The notes: generated by a model not told the origin, from the sequence alone. 64,000 bases of DNA from Massilia eburnea (GCF_009720745.1 NZ_WNKX01000020.1:49495-113494); one strand, 5' to 3'; counted from the stretch's first letter, positions 7,515 through 17,371 are shown. Program-made: numbers and translations.

Positions 7515-9902
7515 TTAAACGCCGTAAGGAATCCAGATATTCTTAACCTGCGAAGCATGCGCCAGCACCACGCGCCCGCCCGCCTGCGCGGTCGAGAACC
7601 AGTCACGCCCCTTCGCGCCACCGGTCCAGGTCCGCTTCAGCGACCCGGCCGACAGCTTCTCCACTTCCGCGCAGCCGGCAGCCGAACCATCGTGGCGCCA
7701 GATCGCATCCACATCGAAGTGCGAAGCCAGCGTACGCGCCAGTTCATCGGCCGAGCCGGTCACGATATTCACCACGCCACCCGGCAGGTCCGAAGTATCA
7801 AACACCTGGTACAAATCGGTTGCCGACAGCGGATACGCTTCCGAAGGCACAGCCACCACGCGGTTGCCCACGGCGATCGCCGGCGCCACCAGCGAGATAA
7901 AGCCCAGCAGCGGATTCTCATTCGGGCAAACGATACCGATCACGCCGATCGCTTCATTGAGCGCCACGGTAATGCCATGCATCGGCGGCTGGTGCGCCAG
8001 GCCGTCGTACTTGTCGGCCCAAGCCGCCCAGTAGAACAGGCGCTCGATCGAAGCCTGGACTTCCTTCTCAGCGTTCTTGCTGCCGGTCTGCGCAGCGATA
8101 CGCTCCGCGAATTCGGCGCCGCGCGCCGCCAGGTTTTCAGCGATGTAATACAGCACCTGCGCGCGGTTATGCGCAGTCGCCTTGGTCCAGCCGGTCGCCT
8201 TGTGCGCTGCTTCAACGGCGTTACGGATGTCCTTGCGGTTGCCCTCGCCCACTTCGCCAAGGAACTTGCCGTCGGCGCCGTGGATCGCGCGCGAGTAAGC
8301 GCCGTCAGGGCGCGCCTGCTTGCCGCCGATGTACAGCTTGGCCGTGCGGTCGACCGCGAACGGATCGGCCGACGGGGTGAACTCGGTGTCAGGCTTGGCA
8401 GGCTTCTTGAACGAAGGTGCAGCGGGACGCGCATCTTCCGACACCGGCACCAGGTATTCGAACATGCCTTCGCGGCCGCCTTCACGGCCGTAGCCCGATT
8501 CCTTGTAGCCGCCGAAGCCGCAAGCGGCGTCGAACTGGTTGGCGGTATTGATCCAGACCACGCCAGCCTTGATCTGCGGCGCCATGTCCAGCGCCAGCGA
8601 GATGTTCTCGGTCCACACGCAGGAGGCCAGGCCGTACACGGTGTTGTTCGCCAGCTGCACGGCTTCAGCCGGAGTGCGGAAGCTCATCGCCACCAGCACC
8701 GGGCCAAAGATTTCAGCTTGCGCCACGGCGGCGGAAGTCGACGCGCCGGTGATCAGGGTCGGCGGGAACCACGAGCCGGTGGCCGGCAGTTCGCAGCCGG
8801 CGGGCTGGTACACTTCGCAGCCTTCGGCACGGGCGGAATCCACCAGGCCGGCGATGCGCTGCTTCTGGATCGGATCGACCAGGGCGCCGATGTCCATCGA
8901 CTTGTCCAGCGGGGAGCCCAGGCGAAGGTTGTCCATGCGCGCTTTCAGCTTCTTCAGGAAACGGTCCTGCACGGATTCCTGCACCAGCAGGCGGGAACCG
9001 GCGCAGCAAACCTGGCCCTGGTTGAACCAGATCGAATCGACCAGGCCTTCCACCGCAGCGTCCAGGTCCGCGTCTTCGAAGACGATGAAGGGCGACTTGC
9101 CGCCCAGTTCCAGCGACAGTTTCTTGCCGGTGCCGGCGGTGGCTTCGCGGATGATGCGGCCCACTTCGGTGGAACCGGTGAAGGCCAGCTTGTCGATGCC
9201 CTGGTGGCCGACGATGGCTTCACCAGTGCGGCCGTCGCCGGTCACGATGTTCACCACGCCTGCAGGCACGCCGGCCTGCTGGCAGATCTCGGCGAACAGC
9301 ATCGCGGTCAGCGGCGTGAATTCAGCCGGCTTGAAGACGATGGTGTTGCCGGCGGCCAGCGCTGGAGCGATCTTCCACGCCAGCATCAGTAGCGGGAAGT
9401 TCCATGGCACGATCTGCCCGACCACGCCCACGGCGCGATGGCCCGGGAATTCCTCGTCCAGCAGCTGGGCCCAGCCGGCGTGGTAGTAAAAGTGGCGCGC
9501 CACCAGCGGCAGGTCGGCGTCGCGGGTTTCGCGGATGGTCTTGCCGTTGTCCAGGGTTTCCAGCACGGCGAACAGGCGCGCATGCTTTTGCATCAGGCGC
9601 GCGATCGCGTACATGATCTTGGCGCGGCCATGGCCGCCCAGGGCCTGCCAGCCCGGCAGCGCCTTGCGTGCGGCAGTGACCGCACGCGCCACGTCGACCG
9701 CGCTCGCCTGGGTCAGTTCCGCCAGCTGCGAACCGTCCGCCGGGTTGTAGCAAGCGAAGGTTTCGCCTGGCGATGTCCATTCATTGTCGATAAACAGGCC
9801 GAACTTGCGGGAGCGCTGCTCCAGCCACGCTTGCGCTTCTTTCTGGCTTTCTGGTGCAGGGCCGTAGTCCATGGTGTTGAGGATCTCGTTAATAGTTGGC
9901 AT
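7515..9902 (-). CDS. ALDH16-type double-domain aldehyde dehydrogenase
   Basis: A 795-residue protein with a complete N-terminal aldehyde dehydrogenase (about 30-495): Rossmann-type cofactor region VPWNFP, FTGSTEVG, general base Glu265 in LELGGKS and catalytic Cys299 in FNQGQVCC. After a Pro-rich linker (about 496-535) comes a second, shorter ALDH-like domain without a catalytic Cys. This layout and length fit the ALDH16 family, where the second domain is structural. It is the fourth gene of the deo operon, 12 bases after deoC. Oxidation of the acetaldehyde made by DeoC is a reasonable role but is inferred. Confidence 0.9.
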   Translation of the reverse strand: MPTINEILNTMDYGPAPESQKEAQAWLEQRSRKFGLFIDNEWTSPGETFACYNPADGSQLAELTQASAVDVARAVTAARKALPGWQALGGHGRAKIMYAIARLMQKHARLFAVLETLDNGKTIRETRDADLPLVARHFYYHAGWAQLLDEEFPGHRAVGVVGQIVPWNFPLLMLAWKIAPALAAGNTIVFKPAEFTPLTAMLFAEICQQAGVPAGVVNIVTGDGRTGEAIVGHQGIDKLAFTGSTEVGRIIREATAGTGKKLSLELGGKSPFIVFEDADLDAAVEGLVDSIWFNQGQVCCAGSRLLVQESVQDRFLKKLKARMDNLRLGSPLDKSMDIGALVDPIQKQRIAGLVDSARAEGCEVYQPAGCELPATGSWFPPTLITGASTSAAVAQAEIFGPVLVAMSFRTPAEAVQLANNTVYGLASCVWTENISLALDMAPQIKAGVVWINTANQFDAACGFGGYKESGYGREGGREGMFEYLVPVSEDARPAAPSFKKPAKPDTEFTPSADPFAVDRTAKLYIGGKQARPDGAYSRAIHGADGKFLGEVGEGNRKDIRNAVEAAHKATGWTKATAHNRAQVLYYIAENLAARGAEFAERIAAQTGSKNAEKEVQASIERLFYWAAWADKYDGLAHQPPMHGITVALNEAIGVIGIVCPNENPLLGFISLVAPAIAVGNRVVAVPSEAYPLSATDLYQVFDTSDLPGGVVNIVTGSADELARTLASHFDVDAIWRHDGSAAGCAEVEKLSAGSLKRTWTGGAKGRDWFSTAQAGGRVVLAHASQVKNIWIPYGV

Positions 9903-9914
9903 GGCGGTGTCTTC

Positions 9915-10877
9915 TTATGGTTGCGCGTGGCGATGGGCGGCGGAATAGGCGCCGGTCACATGGTGCTCCAGCTGGCGCTCGATGTCGGTCAGCAGGCTCG
10001 ATGCACCGATGCGGAACAGGTGCGGCTCCAGCCATTCGTTGCCCAGTTCTTCCTTCATCACGGTCATGTATTGCAGCGCGGCCTTGGCGGTGCTTACGCC
10101 GCCCGCCGGCTTGTAGCCCACCTTGAAGCCGGTGCGCTCGTAGTATTCGCGGATCGCGCGTACCATCACCAGCGACACAGGGATGGTGGCGTTGACGCCT
10201 TCCTTGCCGGTCGAGGTCTTGATGAAGTCCGCGCCTGCCATCATGCAGACCCACGATGCTTTCGCCACGTTTTCCAGCGTCACCAGGTCGCCGGTGGCCA
10301 GGATGGCCTTCACGTGCGCTTCGCCGCAAGCCTTGCGGTAAGCCAGCATTTCATCGTACAGCGCTTGCCAGTTGCCGGTCAGGACGTGCTGGCGGGTGAT
10401 CACGATGTCGATCTCCTTCGCGCCGGCGGCGACGGACAATTCAACTTCGCGCACCTTGGTTTCCATGCTGGTCAGGCCGGCCGGGAAGCCGGTCGACACC
10501 GCCGCGATAGGCAGGCGGCCCTTCAGCACGGCGTCGGCGTGCTGGATCATCTCGTGGTACACGCAGACGGCGCCGGTCATCAGCTTGCGTTCCTGCAGGC
10601 CCAGTGCCTCCACCAGGTCCTGGCGCAGCGGGCGCATGGCCTTCATGCACAGTCGCTCTACGCGGCCCGGGGTGTCGTCGCCTGCCAGCGTGGTCAGGTC
10701 GATCAGTTCGATCGCCTTCACCAGCCATGCGGCCTGGTACTCTTTCTTGACAGTGCGGCGGTTCGCCAGCGACGCTGCGCGGCGGTCCGCGGCGGCCTTG
10801 TTCACGTGAATGTGATTCAGCCAGCCCAGGTCGAGGCCAATCGCCTCGTTGCGCTTGAAGTCATTATTGATGGTCAT
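9915..10877 (-). CDS. deoC: Deoxyribose-phosphate aldolase
   Basis: A 320-residue class I aldolase cleaving 2-deoxyribose 5-phosphate to acetaldehyde and glyceraldehyde 3-phosphate. Visible elements are the strand carrying VKAILATGDL, the FIKTSTGKEGVNAT region, and the GYKPAGGVST segment with a conserved Lys. The start at 10877 (MTINNDFKRNEAIGLDL) is preferred because its ATG overlaps the deoB stop as ATGA; longer in-frame starts lie inside deoB. It directly follows DeoB in the pathway and in the operon. Confidence 0.96.
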   Translation of the reverse strand: MTINNDFKRNEAIGLDLGWLNHIHVNKAAADRRAASLANRRTVKKEYQAAWLVKAIELIDLTTLAGDDTPGRVERLCMKAMRPLRQDLVEALGLQERKLMTGAVCVYHEMIQHADAVLKGRLPIAAVSTGFPAGLTSMETKVREVELSVAAGAKEIDIVITRQHVLTGNWQALYDEMLAYRKACGEAHVKAILATGDLVTLENVAKASWVCMMAGADFIKTSTGKEGVNATIPVSLVMVRAIREYYERTGFKVGYKPAGGVSTAKAALQYMTVMKEELGNEWLEPHLFRIGASSLLTDIERQLEHHVTGAYSAAHRHAQP

Positions 10878-12067
10878 AGCAGGTTGGTTCCGTTGGAAAG
10901 AGGTTTCACGCCCAGGTGATGCGCGATGGTCTGGCCGATGTCCGAGAAGGTCTCGGAGATGCCGAGCGACCGTGGCTTGACGCCAGGGCCGAAGAACAGC
11001 ACGGGAATATGTTCGCGGGTATGGTCGGAGCCTGGCGAGGTCGGGTCGCAGCCATGGTCGGCGGTAATCACGCACAGGTCGCCGTCCTTCAGCTTGGCGA
11101 TGAACTCCGGCAGGCGCGCATCCATTTCATGCAGCGCGTTTGAATAGCCGGCGACGTCGCGGCGGTGGCCGAAAGCCTGGTCGAAGTCGACGAAATTCAC
11201 GAAGGTCAGCGACTTGTCGCCCGCTTCGTCCTGCGCTTGCAGCAGCTTGTCGAACAGCGCCATGTTGTCGGCGCCTTTCATTACGCGGCTCACGCCTTGC
11301 GCGGCGTAGATATCGCTGATCTTGCCCAGCGCGATCACCTCGCCGCCTTCGTTCTTCACGTGGTCCAGCAGGGTGGGCGCGCTTGGCGGCACGGCGTAGT
11401 CGTGGCGGTTGGAAGTGCGCTTGTAGTCGCCGTTGGCGCCGACGAACGGACGGGCGATCACGCGGCCGATGTTGTACGGCTGCACCAGCTCATACGCCTT
11501 CTCGCACATATCGTACAGGCGCTGCAGGCCGAAGTGCTCTTCATGGCATGCGATCTGCAGCACGGAGTCGGCCGAGGTATAGAGGATAGGCTTGCCGCTG
11601 GCGACGTGTTCATCGCCCAGCTCATTGATGATGGTGGTGCCGGAGGCGTGGCAATTGCCAAGGAAGCCCGGCACGCCGCTCAGTTCCTGCAGCTTGTCGG
11701 TCAGCTCTTTCGGGAAGGACGGCACGGTCTTCGGGAAGTAGCCCCAGTCGAACAGCACCGGCACGCCGGCGATTTCCCAGTGACCGGACTGGGTGTCCTT
11801 GCCGGTGGATTGTTCGCGCGCCGCACCGTAGGCGCCCTTGAACCCGTCGCGCTGCGCGAAGCCCGCTGCCCACTCGCCCGAGGCGGTATGCGCAGCGGCG
11901 GCCAGGCCAAGGCTCTCCATGGTGGGCAGGGACATCGGCTTGCCTTCCTTGGCAGCCCATTCCGCGATGTGGCCGAAGGTGTTGCAGGCCTGGTCGCCGT
12001 ATTTGACGGCATCAGGCGTTGCGCCGAGGCCGAAGGAGTCTAACAACAGGATGAAGGCGCGGGACAT
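10874..12067 (-). CDS. deoB: Phosphopentomutase
   Basis: A 397-residue metalloenzyme of the alkaline-phosphatase superfamily that interconverts (deoxy)ribose 1- and 5-phosphates. The N-terminal metal site LLLDSFGLGATPD, the KDTQSGHWE loop and the C-terminal metal-binding ITADHGCDPTSPGSDHTREH are all present. It bridges the nucleoside phosphorylases (PunA, DeoA) and the aldolase DeoC. Its stop is coupled to deoC by a 4-base overlap, and the gap upstream to punA holds a palindromic repeat. Confidence 0.97.
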   Translation of the reverse strand: MSRAFILLLDSFGLGATPDAVKYGDQACNTFGHIAEWAAKEGKPMSLPTMESLGLAAAAHTASGEWAAGFAQRDGFKGAYGAAREQSTGKDTQSGHWEIAGVPVLFDWGYFPKTVPSFPKELTDKLQELSGVPGFLGNCHASGTTIINELGDEHVASGKPILYTSADSVLQIACHEEHFGLQRLYDMCEKAYELVQPYNIGRVIARPFVGANGDYKRTSNRHDYAVPPSAPTLLDHVKNEGGEVIALGKISDIYAAQGVSRVMKGADNMALFDKLLQAQDEAGDKSLTFVNFVDFDQAFGHRRDVAGYSNALHEMDARLPEFIAKLKDGDLCVITADHGCDPTSPGSDHTREHIPVLFFGPGVKPRSLGISETFSDIGQTIAHHLGVKPLSNGTNLL

Positions 12068-12100
12068 TTTTGCCTCTCAAATCAAAACCATAAAAGCAGT

Positions 12101-12174
12101 GTCTGCCCCACAGGGTCAGACACTGGCCTGCGACAGCCGCGTATCAGTGTCAGACCCTGCGGGTCAGACGGGGC
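12101..12174. repeat. Palindromic repeat C between punA and deoB
   Basis: An imperfect inverted repeat (12101-12125 against 12145-12174). Arms contain CAGGGTCAGACACTG and its mirror CAGTGTCAGACCCTG, flanked by a second GGGTCAGAC copy. It shares the GGGTCAGAC core with the repeats at 5951, 7409 and 53769 but lacks their AAACCCGGTAAACC outer part, so it is a relative rather than a full copy. It occupies the middle of the 131-base punA-deoB gap. Confidence 0.75.
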
Positions 12175-12198
12175 GGCCAACCGACTGGGTTACCGGTT

Positions 12199-13038
12199 CT
12201 AGGCTTTAGGAGTCTTAGCCACATTCTCCAGGAACGCCAGAATCAGCTTGATCAGCGACTCCGCGCCAATCGCCGCATACTTCAGCGTCTGCTCATGCGA
12301 CAGCGGGAACGGCGACAGGCCTTCCGCCAGGTTGGTAATCACGGAAACGCCAACCACCTTCAGCCCGCAATGGCGCGCCGACACGACTTCCGGCACAACG
12401 GACATGCCGACAACATCGGCGCCCAGCGTCTTGAACGCGCGGATTTCCGCAGGCGTCTCAAAGTTCGGCCCTGGATAGGCAATGTACACACCTTCATGCA
12501 GCGTGATCGACTTGTCAGCAGCGGTAGCCTGCAGCAGCTTGCGCAGATCCGCATCATAAGCATTCGCCATCGAGAAGAAGCGCGGACCGAAACGCTCGTC
12601 GTTCGGCCCCACCATCGGCGTACCAGGCAGGAAGTTGATATGGTCATTCAGCGCCACCAGCGAACCCGCATCCACCTCGGCGCGCAGCGAACCCGCCGCA
12701 TTGGTCACGAACAGCATCTCGCAGCCCAGCAGCTTGATGGTGCGCACAGCGGACGTCATCACCGCCGGGCCATAGCCTTCGTAGAAGTGGCCGCGGCCCT
12801 TCAGGCATACCACCTGCACGCCTGCCAGCGTGCCCAGCACCAGCTGGCCGGCGTGGCCGTGCACGGTGGAGATCGGGAAGCCTGGCAGTTCATCGAAGGA
12901 AATCGACACTGCATCAGTCATCTGTTCAGCCAGCACACCAAGGCCGGAGCCCAGGATCATTGCAACGCGTGGCTGGAAATTGGCCGGCATGCGAGCACGG
13001 ATGATGGCGGCAGCCTGGAAAGGAGTATTGGAAGACAT
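12199..13038 (-). CDS. punA: Purine nucleoside phosphorylase
   Basis: A 279-residue trimeric-class purine nucleoside phosphorylase, cleaving inosine, guanosine and related deoxynucleosides with phosphate. Family elements include ILGSGLG, STVHGHAGQ, the substrate loop GRGHFYEGY, VTNAAGSL and a GMSVVPEV segment followed by VSVITNLAEG. The start at 13038 follows an AGGAACTCC ribosome binding site; a longer in-frame start is unlikely. It is the first gene of the deo operon, and a promoter-like block lies about 65-100 bases upstream. A xapA-type xanthosine preference cannot be excluded. Confidence 0.94.
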   Translation of the reverse strand: MSSNTPFQAAAIIRARMPANFQPRVAMILGSGLGVLAEQMTDAVSISFDELPGFPISTVHGHAGQLVLGTLAGVQVVCLKGRGHFYEGYGPAVMTSAVRTIKLLGCEMLFVTNAAGSLRAEVDAGSLVALNDHINFLPGTPMVGPNDERFGPRFFSMANAYDADLRKLLQATAADKSITLHEGVYIAYPGPNFETPAEIRAFKTLGADVVGMSVVPEVVSARHCGLKVVGVSVITNLAEGLSPFPLSHEQTLKYAAIGAESLIKLILAFLENVAKTPKA

Positions 13039-13102
13039 GGAGTTCCTCGTTTTTATATCTTTAGGTGAGCTGGCCAGAACAGGCCCTTGAACGTACCACG
13101 AC

Positions 13103-13136
13103 ACTATGCATCATCGTCTATATGTATGGCAAATAC
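13103..13136 (-). promoter_or_regulatory. Predicted deo-operon promoter, shared with the transporter promoter
   Basis: Read on the minus strand this is GTATTTGCCATACATATAG, seven bases, then TGCATAGT. TTGCCA (13127-13132) and CATAGT (13103-13108), 18 bases apart, fit a sigma-70 -35/-10 pair and would give a leader of roughly 60 bases before punA. The 19-base and 8-base parts are identical, at the same spacing, to the block at 21507-21540 upstream of the nucleoside ABC transporter. The match is direct; promoter function is inferred. Confidence 0.65.
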
Positions 13137-13149
13137 CATTTTTCTTTGC

Positions 13150-13174
13150 TATTTATACGCAAGCGCTATAAATA
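13150..13174. promoter_or_regulatory. Palindrome TATTTATA-N9-TATAAATA, possible operator
   Basis: A perfect 8-base inverted repeat with a 9-base centre, in the 220-base divergent region between punA and the HTH-PfkB kinase gene. Its size and symmetry suit a dimeric repressor. It lies 14 bases upstream of the shared promoter block of punA and about 85 bases before the kinase start, so it could serve either side. A run resembling a -10 box (TATTAT) for the kinase follows it. Confidence 0.5.
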
Positions 13175-13214
13175 TGGGTTTATTATAGGAGCCGCCCCGT
13201 TTGACATCGAACGG

Positions 13215-13245
13215 ACAAATGTTTAGCATCGCAAACAAATGTTTA
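13215..13245. promoter_or_regulatory. Direct repeat ACAAATGTTTA x2, 20 bases apart
   Basis: Two identical 11-base copies (13215-13225 and 13235-13245) start exactly 20 bases apart, about two helical turns, and end 13 bases before the GTG start of the HTH-PfkB kinase. This spacing places protein protomers on one face of DNA. The kinase carries its own N-terminal HTH and a LysR gene is downstream; either could bind here. Function is inferred from spacing only. Confidence 0.45.
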
Positions 13246-13258
13246 TAGCGAGCTTTTC

Positions 13259-14356
13259 GTGACCGACCTCTCCCGCCGGGAACAGCTGTATGAGCTGATC
13301 CGCGCCAATCCCTTTATTTCCCAGCAAGAGCTGGCGGAGCAGCTCGCCCTGTCGCGTTCTGCCGTGGCCGGCCACATCGCCAGCCTGATCCGCGAGCGCA
13401 AACTCCTGGGCCGCGCTTATGTTTTGCGCAATGAACGCACCGTGCTGTGCATCGGCGCCGCCTGCCTGGATCGCAAGCTGCGCCCCCTCGCCCCGCTGCA
13501 GATGGCCACCTCCAACCCGGCCTGCGCCGAGGAGAGTTTCGGCGGCGTGGCGCGCAATATCGCCGCCAACCTGGCCCAGCTTGGCCTGCCCTGCTCCCTG
13601 CTCACCGCCCTCGGCGACGACACTTCCGGCCGCGCCCTGCGCGCGCAGGCCGAAGCATTCGGCATCGGCATGGAAGGCAGCCTGCAGGTGAACGGCATCG
13701 GCAGCGGCACCTACACCGCCGTACTGGACGCTTCCGGCGAGATGGTGGTGGCCCTGGCCGACATGGCCATTTTCGACCAGATGACGCCTGGCTGGATCGC
13801 CAGCCGCCAGCCGCAGCGCAATTCCGCCGGCATGGTGGTGGCGGACCTGAACCTGCCGCTCGAATCGATCGCCATGCTGATGGCCGACGCCCGCGCCTCC
13901 AGCGTGCCGCTGGTGGTGGTCGCCGTTTCGCAGCCAAAGATGGCGCGCCTGCCGAAGGACCTGAACGGCCTGTCGCTCCTGATCCTGAACCGCGGCGAAC
14001 TGGAAACCCGCACTGGCCGCGCCCTGCCGACCGAAGCCGACGTGCAAGCCGCCTGCCACGAACTGCAAGTCGATGGCGTCGAGGACATCATCGTGACCTG
14101 CGGCGCCAGCGGCGTCTATCACACCCTGGACAAGGCCCTGCACTGGCTGCCTGCGCATGACGCCCGCGTCATCGACGTCACCGGCGCCGGCGACGCCTTC
14201 TCGGCCGCTGTCTGCTGGTCGCTGCTGCAAGACCCCGGACAACTGACCCTGGCCTGCCAGCGCGGCCTGAAAGCCGCCTCCATCACGCTGGCCAGCCCAC
14301 ACACCGTTTCGCCCGAGCTGAGCGCAGACGTGCTCGCCGCGCACCTTGAGGAGTAA
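13259..14356 (+). CDS. PfkB-family kinase with N-terminal HTH, likely pseudouridine kinase
   Basis: A 365-residue fusion: a winged-helix domain (about 4-55: REQLYELIRANPFISQQELAEQL, SRSAVAGHIASLIRERKL) followed by a ribokinase-type domain with the phosphate-binding signature DVTGAGDAFSAA near residue 305. Length and layout resemble E. coli YeiI. It starts with GTG and has a weak ribosome binding site. psuG begins 5 bases after its stop, so the likely substrate is pseudouridine, phosphorylated to pseudouridine 5'-phosphate. A nucleoside or ribose substrate is also possible, and the HTH may make it an autoregulator. Confidence 0.85.
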   Translation: MTDLSRREQLYELIRANPFISQQELAEQLALSRSAVAGHIASLIRERKLLGRAYVLRNERTVLCIGAACLDRKLRPLAPLQMATSNPACAEESFGGVARNIAANLAQLGLPCSLLTALGDDTSGRALRAQAEAFGIGMEGSLQVNGIGSGTYTAVLDASGEMVVALADMAIFDQMTPGWIASRQPQRNSAGMVVADLNLPLESIAMLMADARASSVPLVVVAVSQPKMARLPKDLNGLSLLILNRGELETRTGRALPTEADVQAACHELQVDGVEDIIVTCGASGVYHTLDKALHWLPAHDARVIDVTGAGDAFSAAVCWSLLQDPGQLTLACQRGLKAASITLASPHTVSPELSADVLAAHLEE

Positions 14357-14361
14357 GAACC

Positions 14362-15272
<911 letters not shown>

Positions 15273-15288
<16 letters not shown>

Positions 15289-16181
15289 AACAGTTAAAGT
15301 ACTTCCTCGCCGTCGCCGAAGAGAAGAGCTTCAGCCGCGCGGCCGAACGCCTGCATATCTCCCAGCCGCCGCTTTCACAGCAGATCATGAAGCTGGAAGC
15401 GGAGCTGGGGGTCAAGCTGTTCGCCCGCACCACCCGCACATTCGAGCTGACCGTCGCCGGCAAGGCGCTGATGCAGGAAGCTTCCGACCTGCTCGCCAAG
15501 ATGCGCATGACCATCGATACCGTGCGCCAGATCGACCGCGGCGAAGTGGGACGGCTGCGCGTGGGCATTGTCGGCTCCGCGATGTGGGGCCCGATTCCTT
15601 CAATGCTCGAAGAATTCCAGAGCAAGTATCCGCGCGTCACCTGGACCATCCACGAATCGGGGCCGACGGTGCAGTATGACGCGCTGCGCGCCAAGCAGAT
15701 CGACGTAGGCTTCTGGCGTGAGCCGAAACTGGACGACGATGAACTGCGCCGCGACAACCTGAAGCAGGAGCTTTGCTTTCGCGAAAACGTGTGCGTGGCT
15801 GTAAACGAACATCACCCGCTGGCGAAGATGGATGCGATCGAGCTGACCGATATTGCCGACGATCCGATGCTGACGCTGGCCCTGGATAAGTCCGCGTTTC
15901 CGCGCTATCTGATCCAGTGCTGTGTGAATGCCGGGTTCCAGCCGGAGATCTTCCAGGAAGCGCATGAGCCGCAGACTTTGCTGGCCATGGTTGGCGCGGG
16001 CCTCGGCGTCACGCTGATGCCGGAGACCACGGCGCGTATCGGCTGGCCAGGCGTGGTATTCCTGCCGATCCGCACCAGCCCGCCCTCGGCGAACCTGTAC
16101 ATCACCTACACCACGCTGGACGACGCACCCGTTGTGCGCGCCTTCCTCAACATTCTCCGCCCGCCCCAGCGCGAAGAATGA
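15273..16181 (+). CDS. LysR-family transcriptional regulator
   Basis: A 302-residue LysR regulator. The N-terminal winged helix (LKQLKYFLAVAEEKSFSRAAERLHISQPPLSQQI) is followed by a periplasmic-binding-protein-type effector domain from about residue 90. It overlaps the psuG end by 16 bases and has an AGGAG site inside psuG, so it is cotranscribed with the psu pair. It may control that operon or the divergent deo operon. LysR regulators usually sit divergently, so this tail position is slightly unusual. Confidence 0.9.
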
Positions 16182-16198
16182 TGCCCCTGCCGCGCCGC

Positions 16199-16678
16199 TC
16201 AATCGGCGCGGCGGCCGGCAAGGTTTGCCACCAGAGTGGGTCGCACGATCAGGAAGAACCCCAGCAGACTGCGCAATAGCAGGGCCAGGAATTCCACTTT
16301 GCGCCCCCCATCCAGATAGGTCAATGCGCCCTCATTACCGGCCACCAGCACAAACAGCGAAGCCAGTTGCGGCACCGATGCCAACACTGCCCACAAGCCA
16401 AGGATGACCGACCCAACAATCATCATCTCGCGTGATTGCAGATTGATGGTGTTGGTATGGGACGTGCGGGGTACTAGCGCATGCGCCACAGTCATGGGAA
16501 AGAACCACAGCAACAGGGAAACGGCAAGGTAAGCCAGCGGTATCAGGTAAAGGTATATCGCTTGCTGTCCATTGGCTCCCCCGGCCGTTTGCACAAAGAG
16601 GAATGAGGTAAACGCCACCAGCATCAGGAAAATGGAAAACAGGCGCACTGCGGTGCCAACAAACTGCTGCGGAGTCAT
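16199..16678 (-). CDS. Hypothetical four-helix membrane protein
   Basis: About 159 residues with four hydrophobic segments: VRLFSIFLMLVAFTSFLFV, IYLYLIPLAYLAVSLLLWFF, MMIVGSVILGLWAVLASVP and LLLRSLLGFFLIVRPTLVA. The last ends in a basic tail. ATG 16678 is taken; a TTG at 16693 is an alternative, and neither has a clear ribosome binding site. No family was recognised. It is convergent with the LysR gene and 33 bases downstream of pcp on the same strand. Confidence 0.7.
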   Translation of the reverse strand: MTPQQFVGTAVRLFSIFLMLVAFTSFLFVQTAGGANGQQAIYLYLIPLAYLAVSLLLWFFPMTVAHALVPRTSHTNTINLQSREMMIVGSVILGLWAVLASVPQLASLFVLVAGNEGALTYLDGGRKVEFLALLLRSLLGFFLIVRPTLVANLAGRRAD

Positions 16679-16726
16679 ATCGGATGGTTGCAAAATTAGT
16701 AACCAACCGATTGTGCCATAGCCGCG

Positions 16727-17371
16727 TTAATGCGTGGCGCCTGCGCTGGCCGAAATATCGGTGGAGATTGCCAGCGATGTGCGCACGGCGATGCGAATGC
16801 CTTCGACCATCTGGGCCAGCGACATGCTGGCCGCGCCAGGATGTCGTGCCGCCTGCTCCGGCAGATAGGGAATGTGGATGAAGCCAGCCTTCACGTCGGC
16901 ACGCGCAGCCAGCGCGTGCATCAAGCCATAGAAGATGTGGTTGCAGACAAATGTGCCCGCGCTCTGCGAAACCGACGCCGGCAGTCCGGCCGCGCGCAAC
17001 GCCTGCACGATGGCCTTGATCGGCAGCGTTGAAAAATAGGCTGCCGGGCCGCCGGCCACAATCGGTTGGTCCACCAGCTGCTGCTGGCGATTGTCTTCAA
17101 TCGGGGCATCGTCGATATTGATGGCGATGCGCTCCACCGACAAGTCGACCCGGCCGCCCGCCTGGCCAATGGCAATCACCAGCGAGGGCTTGAGTTCATC
17201 GAGCGCGGCGCGCATCGTATCGATGGCTGCGCCAAAAACGCAAGGCAATTGGCGCGCCACGACTGTAAAGCCGCTCCCGCTCCAGCCGTCCAGCGCACGC
17301 ACGCTCTCCCACGCCGGATTGATCGGCTCCTTGTTGAATGGCTCAAAGCCGGTAAGCAGGACAGTTTTCAT
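16727..17371 (-). CDS. pcp: Pyroglutamyl-peptidase I
   Basis: A 214-residue cysteine peptidase of family C15 that removes N-terminal pyroglutamate (5-oxoproline) from peptides. The catalytic triad is in place: Glu in SVERIAINIDDA, Cys in SAGTFVCNHIFYG and His in FIHIPYLPEQ. Its ATG overlaps the DUF979 stop by 4 bases. The DUF969-DUF979-pcp order is a recurring bacterial cassette, so the two membrane proteins are likely to handle a related compound. Confidence 0.96.
   Translation of the reverse strand: MKTVLLTGFEPFNKEPINPAWESVRALDGWSGSGFTVVARQLPCVFGAAIDTMRAALDELKPSLVIAIGQAGGRVDLSVERIAINIDDAPIEDNRQQQLVDQPIVAGGPAAYFSTLPIKAIVQALRAAGLPASVSQSAGTFVCNHIFYGLMHALAARADVKAGFIHIPYLPEQAARHPGAASMSLAQMVEGIRIAVRTSLAISTDISASAGATH

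Noticed and set aside
7515..8420. C-terminal part of the aldehyde dehydrogenase as a frameshifted second gene
   Set aside because: The frame is open throughout, and a shortened non-catalytic second domain is normal for the ALDH16 family.
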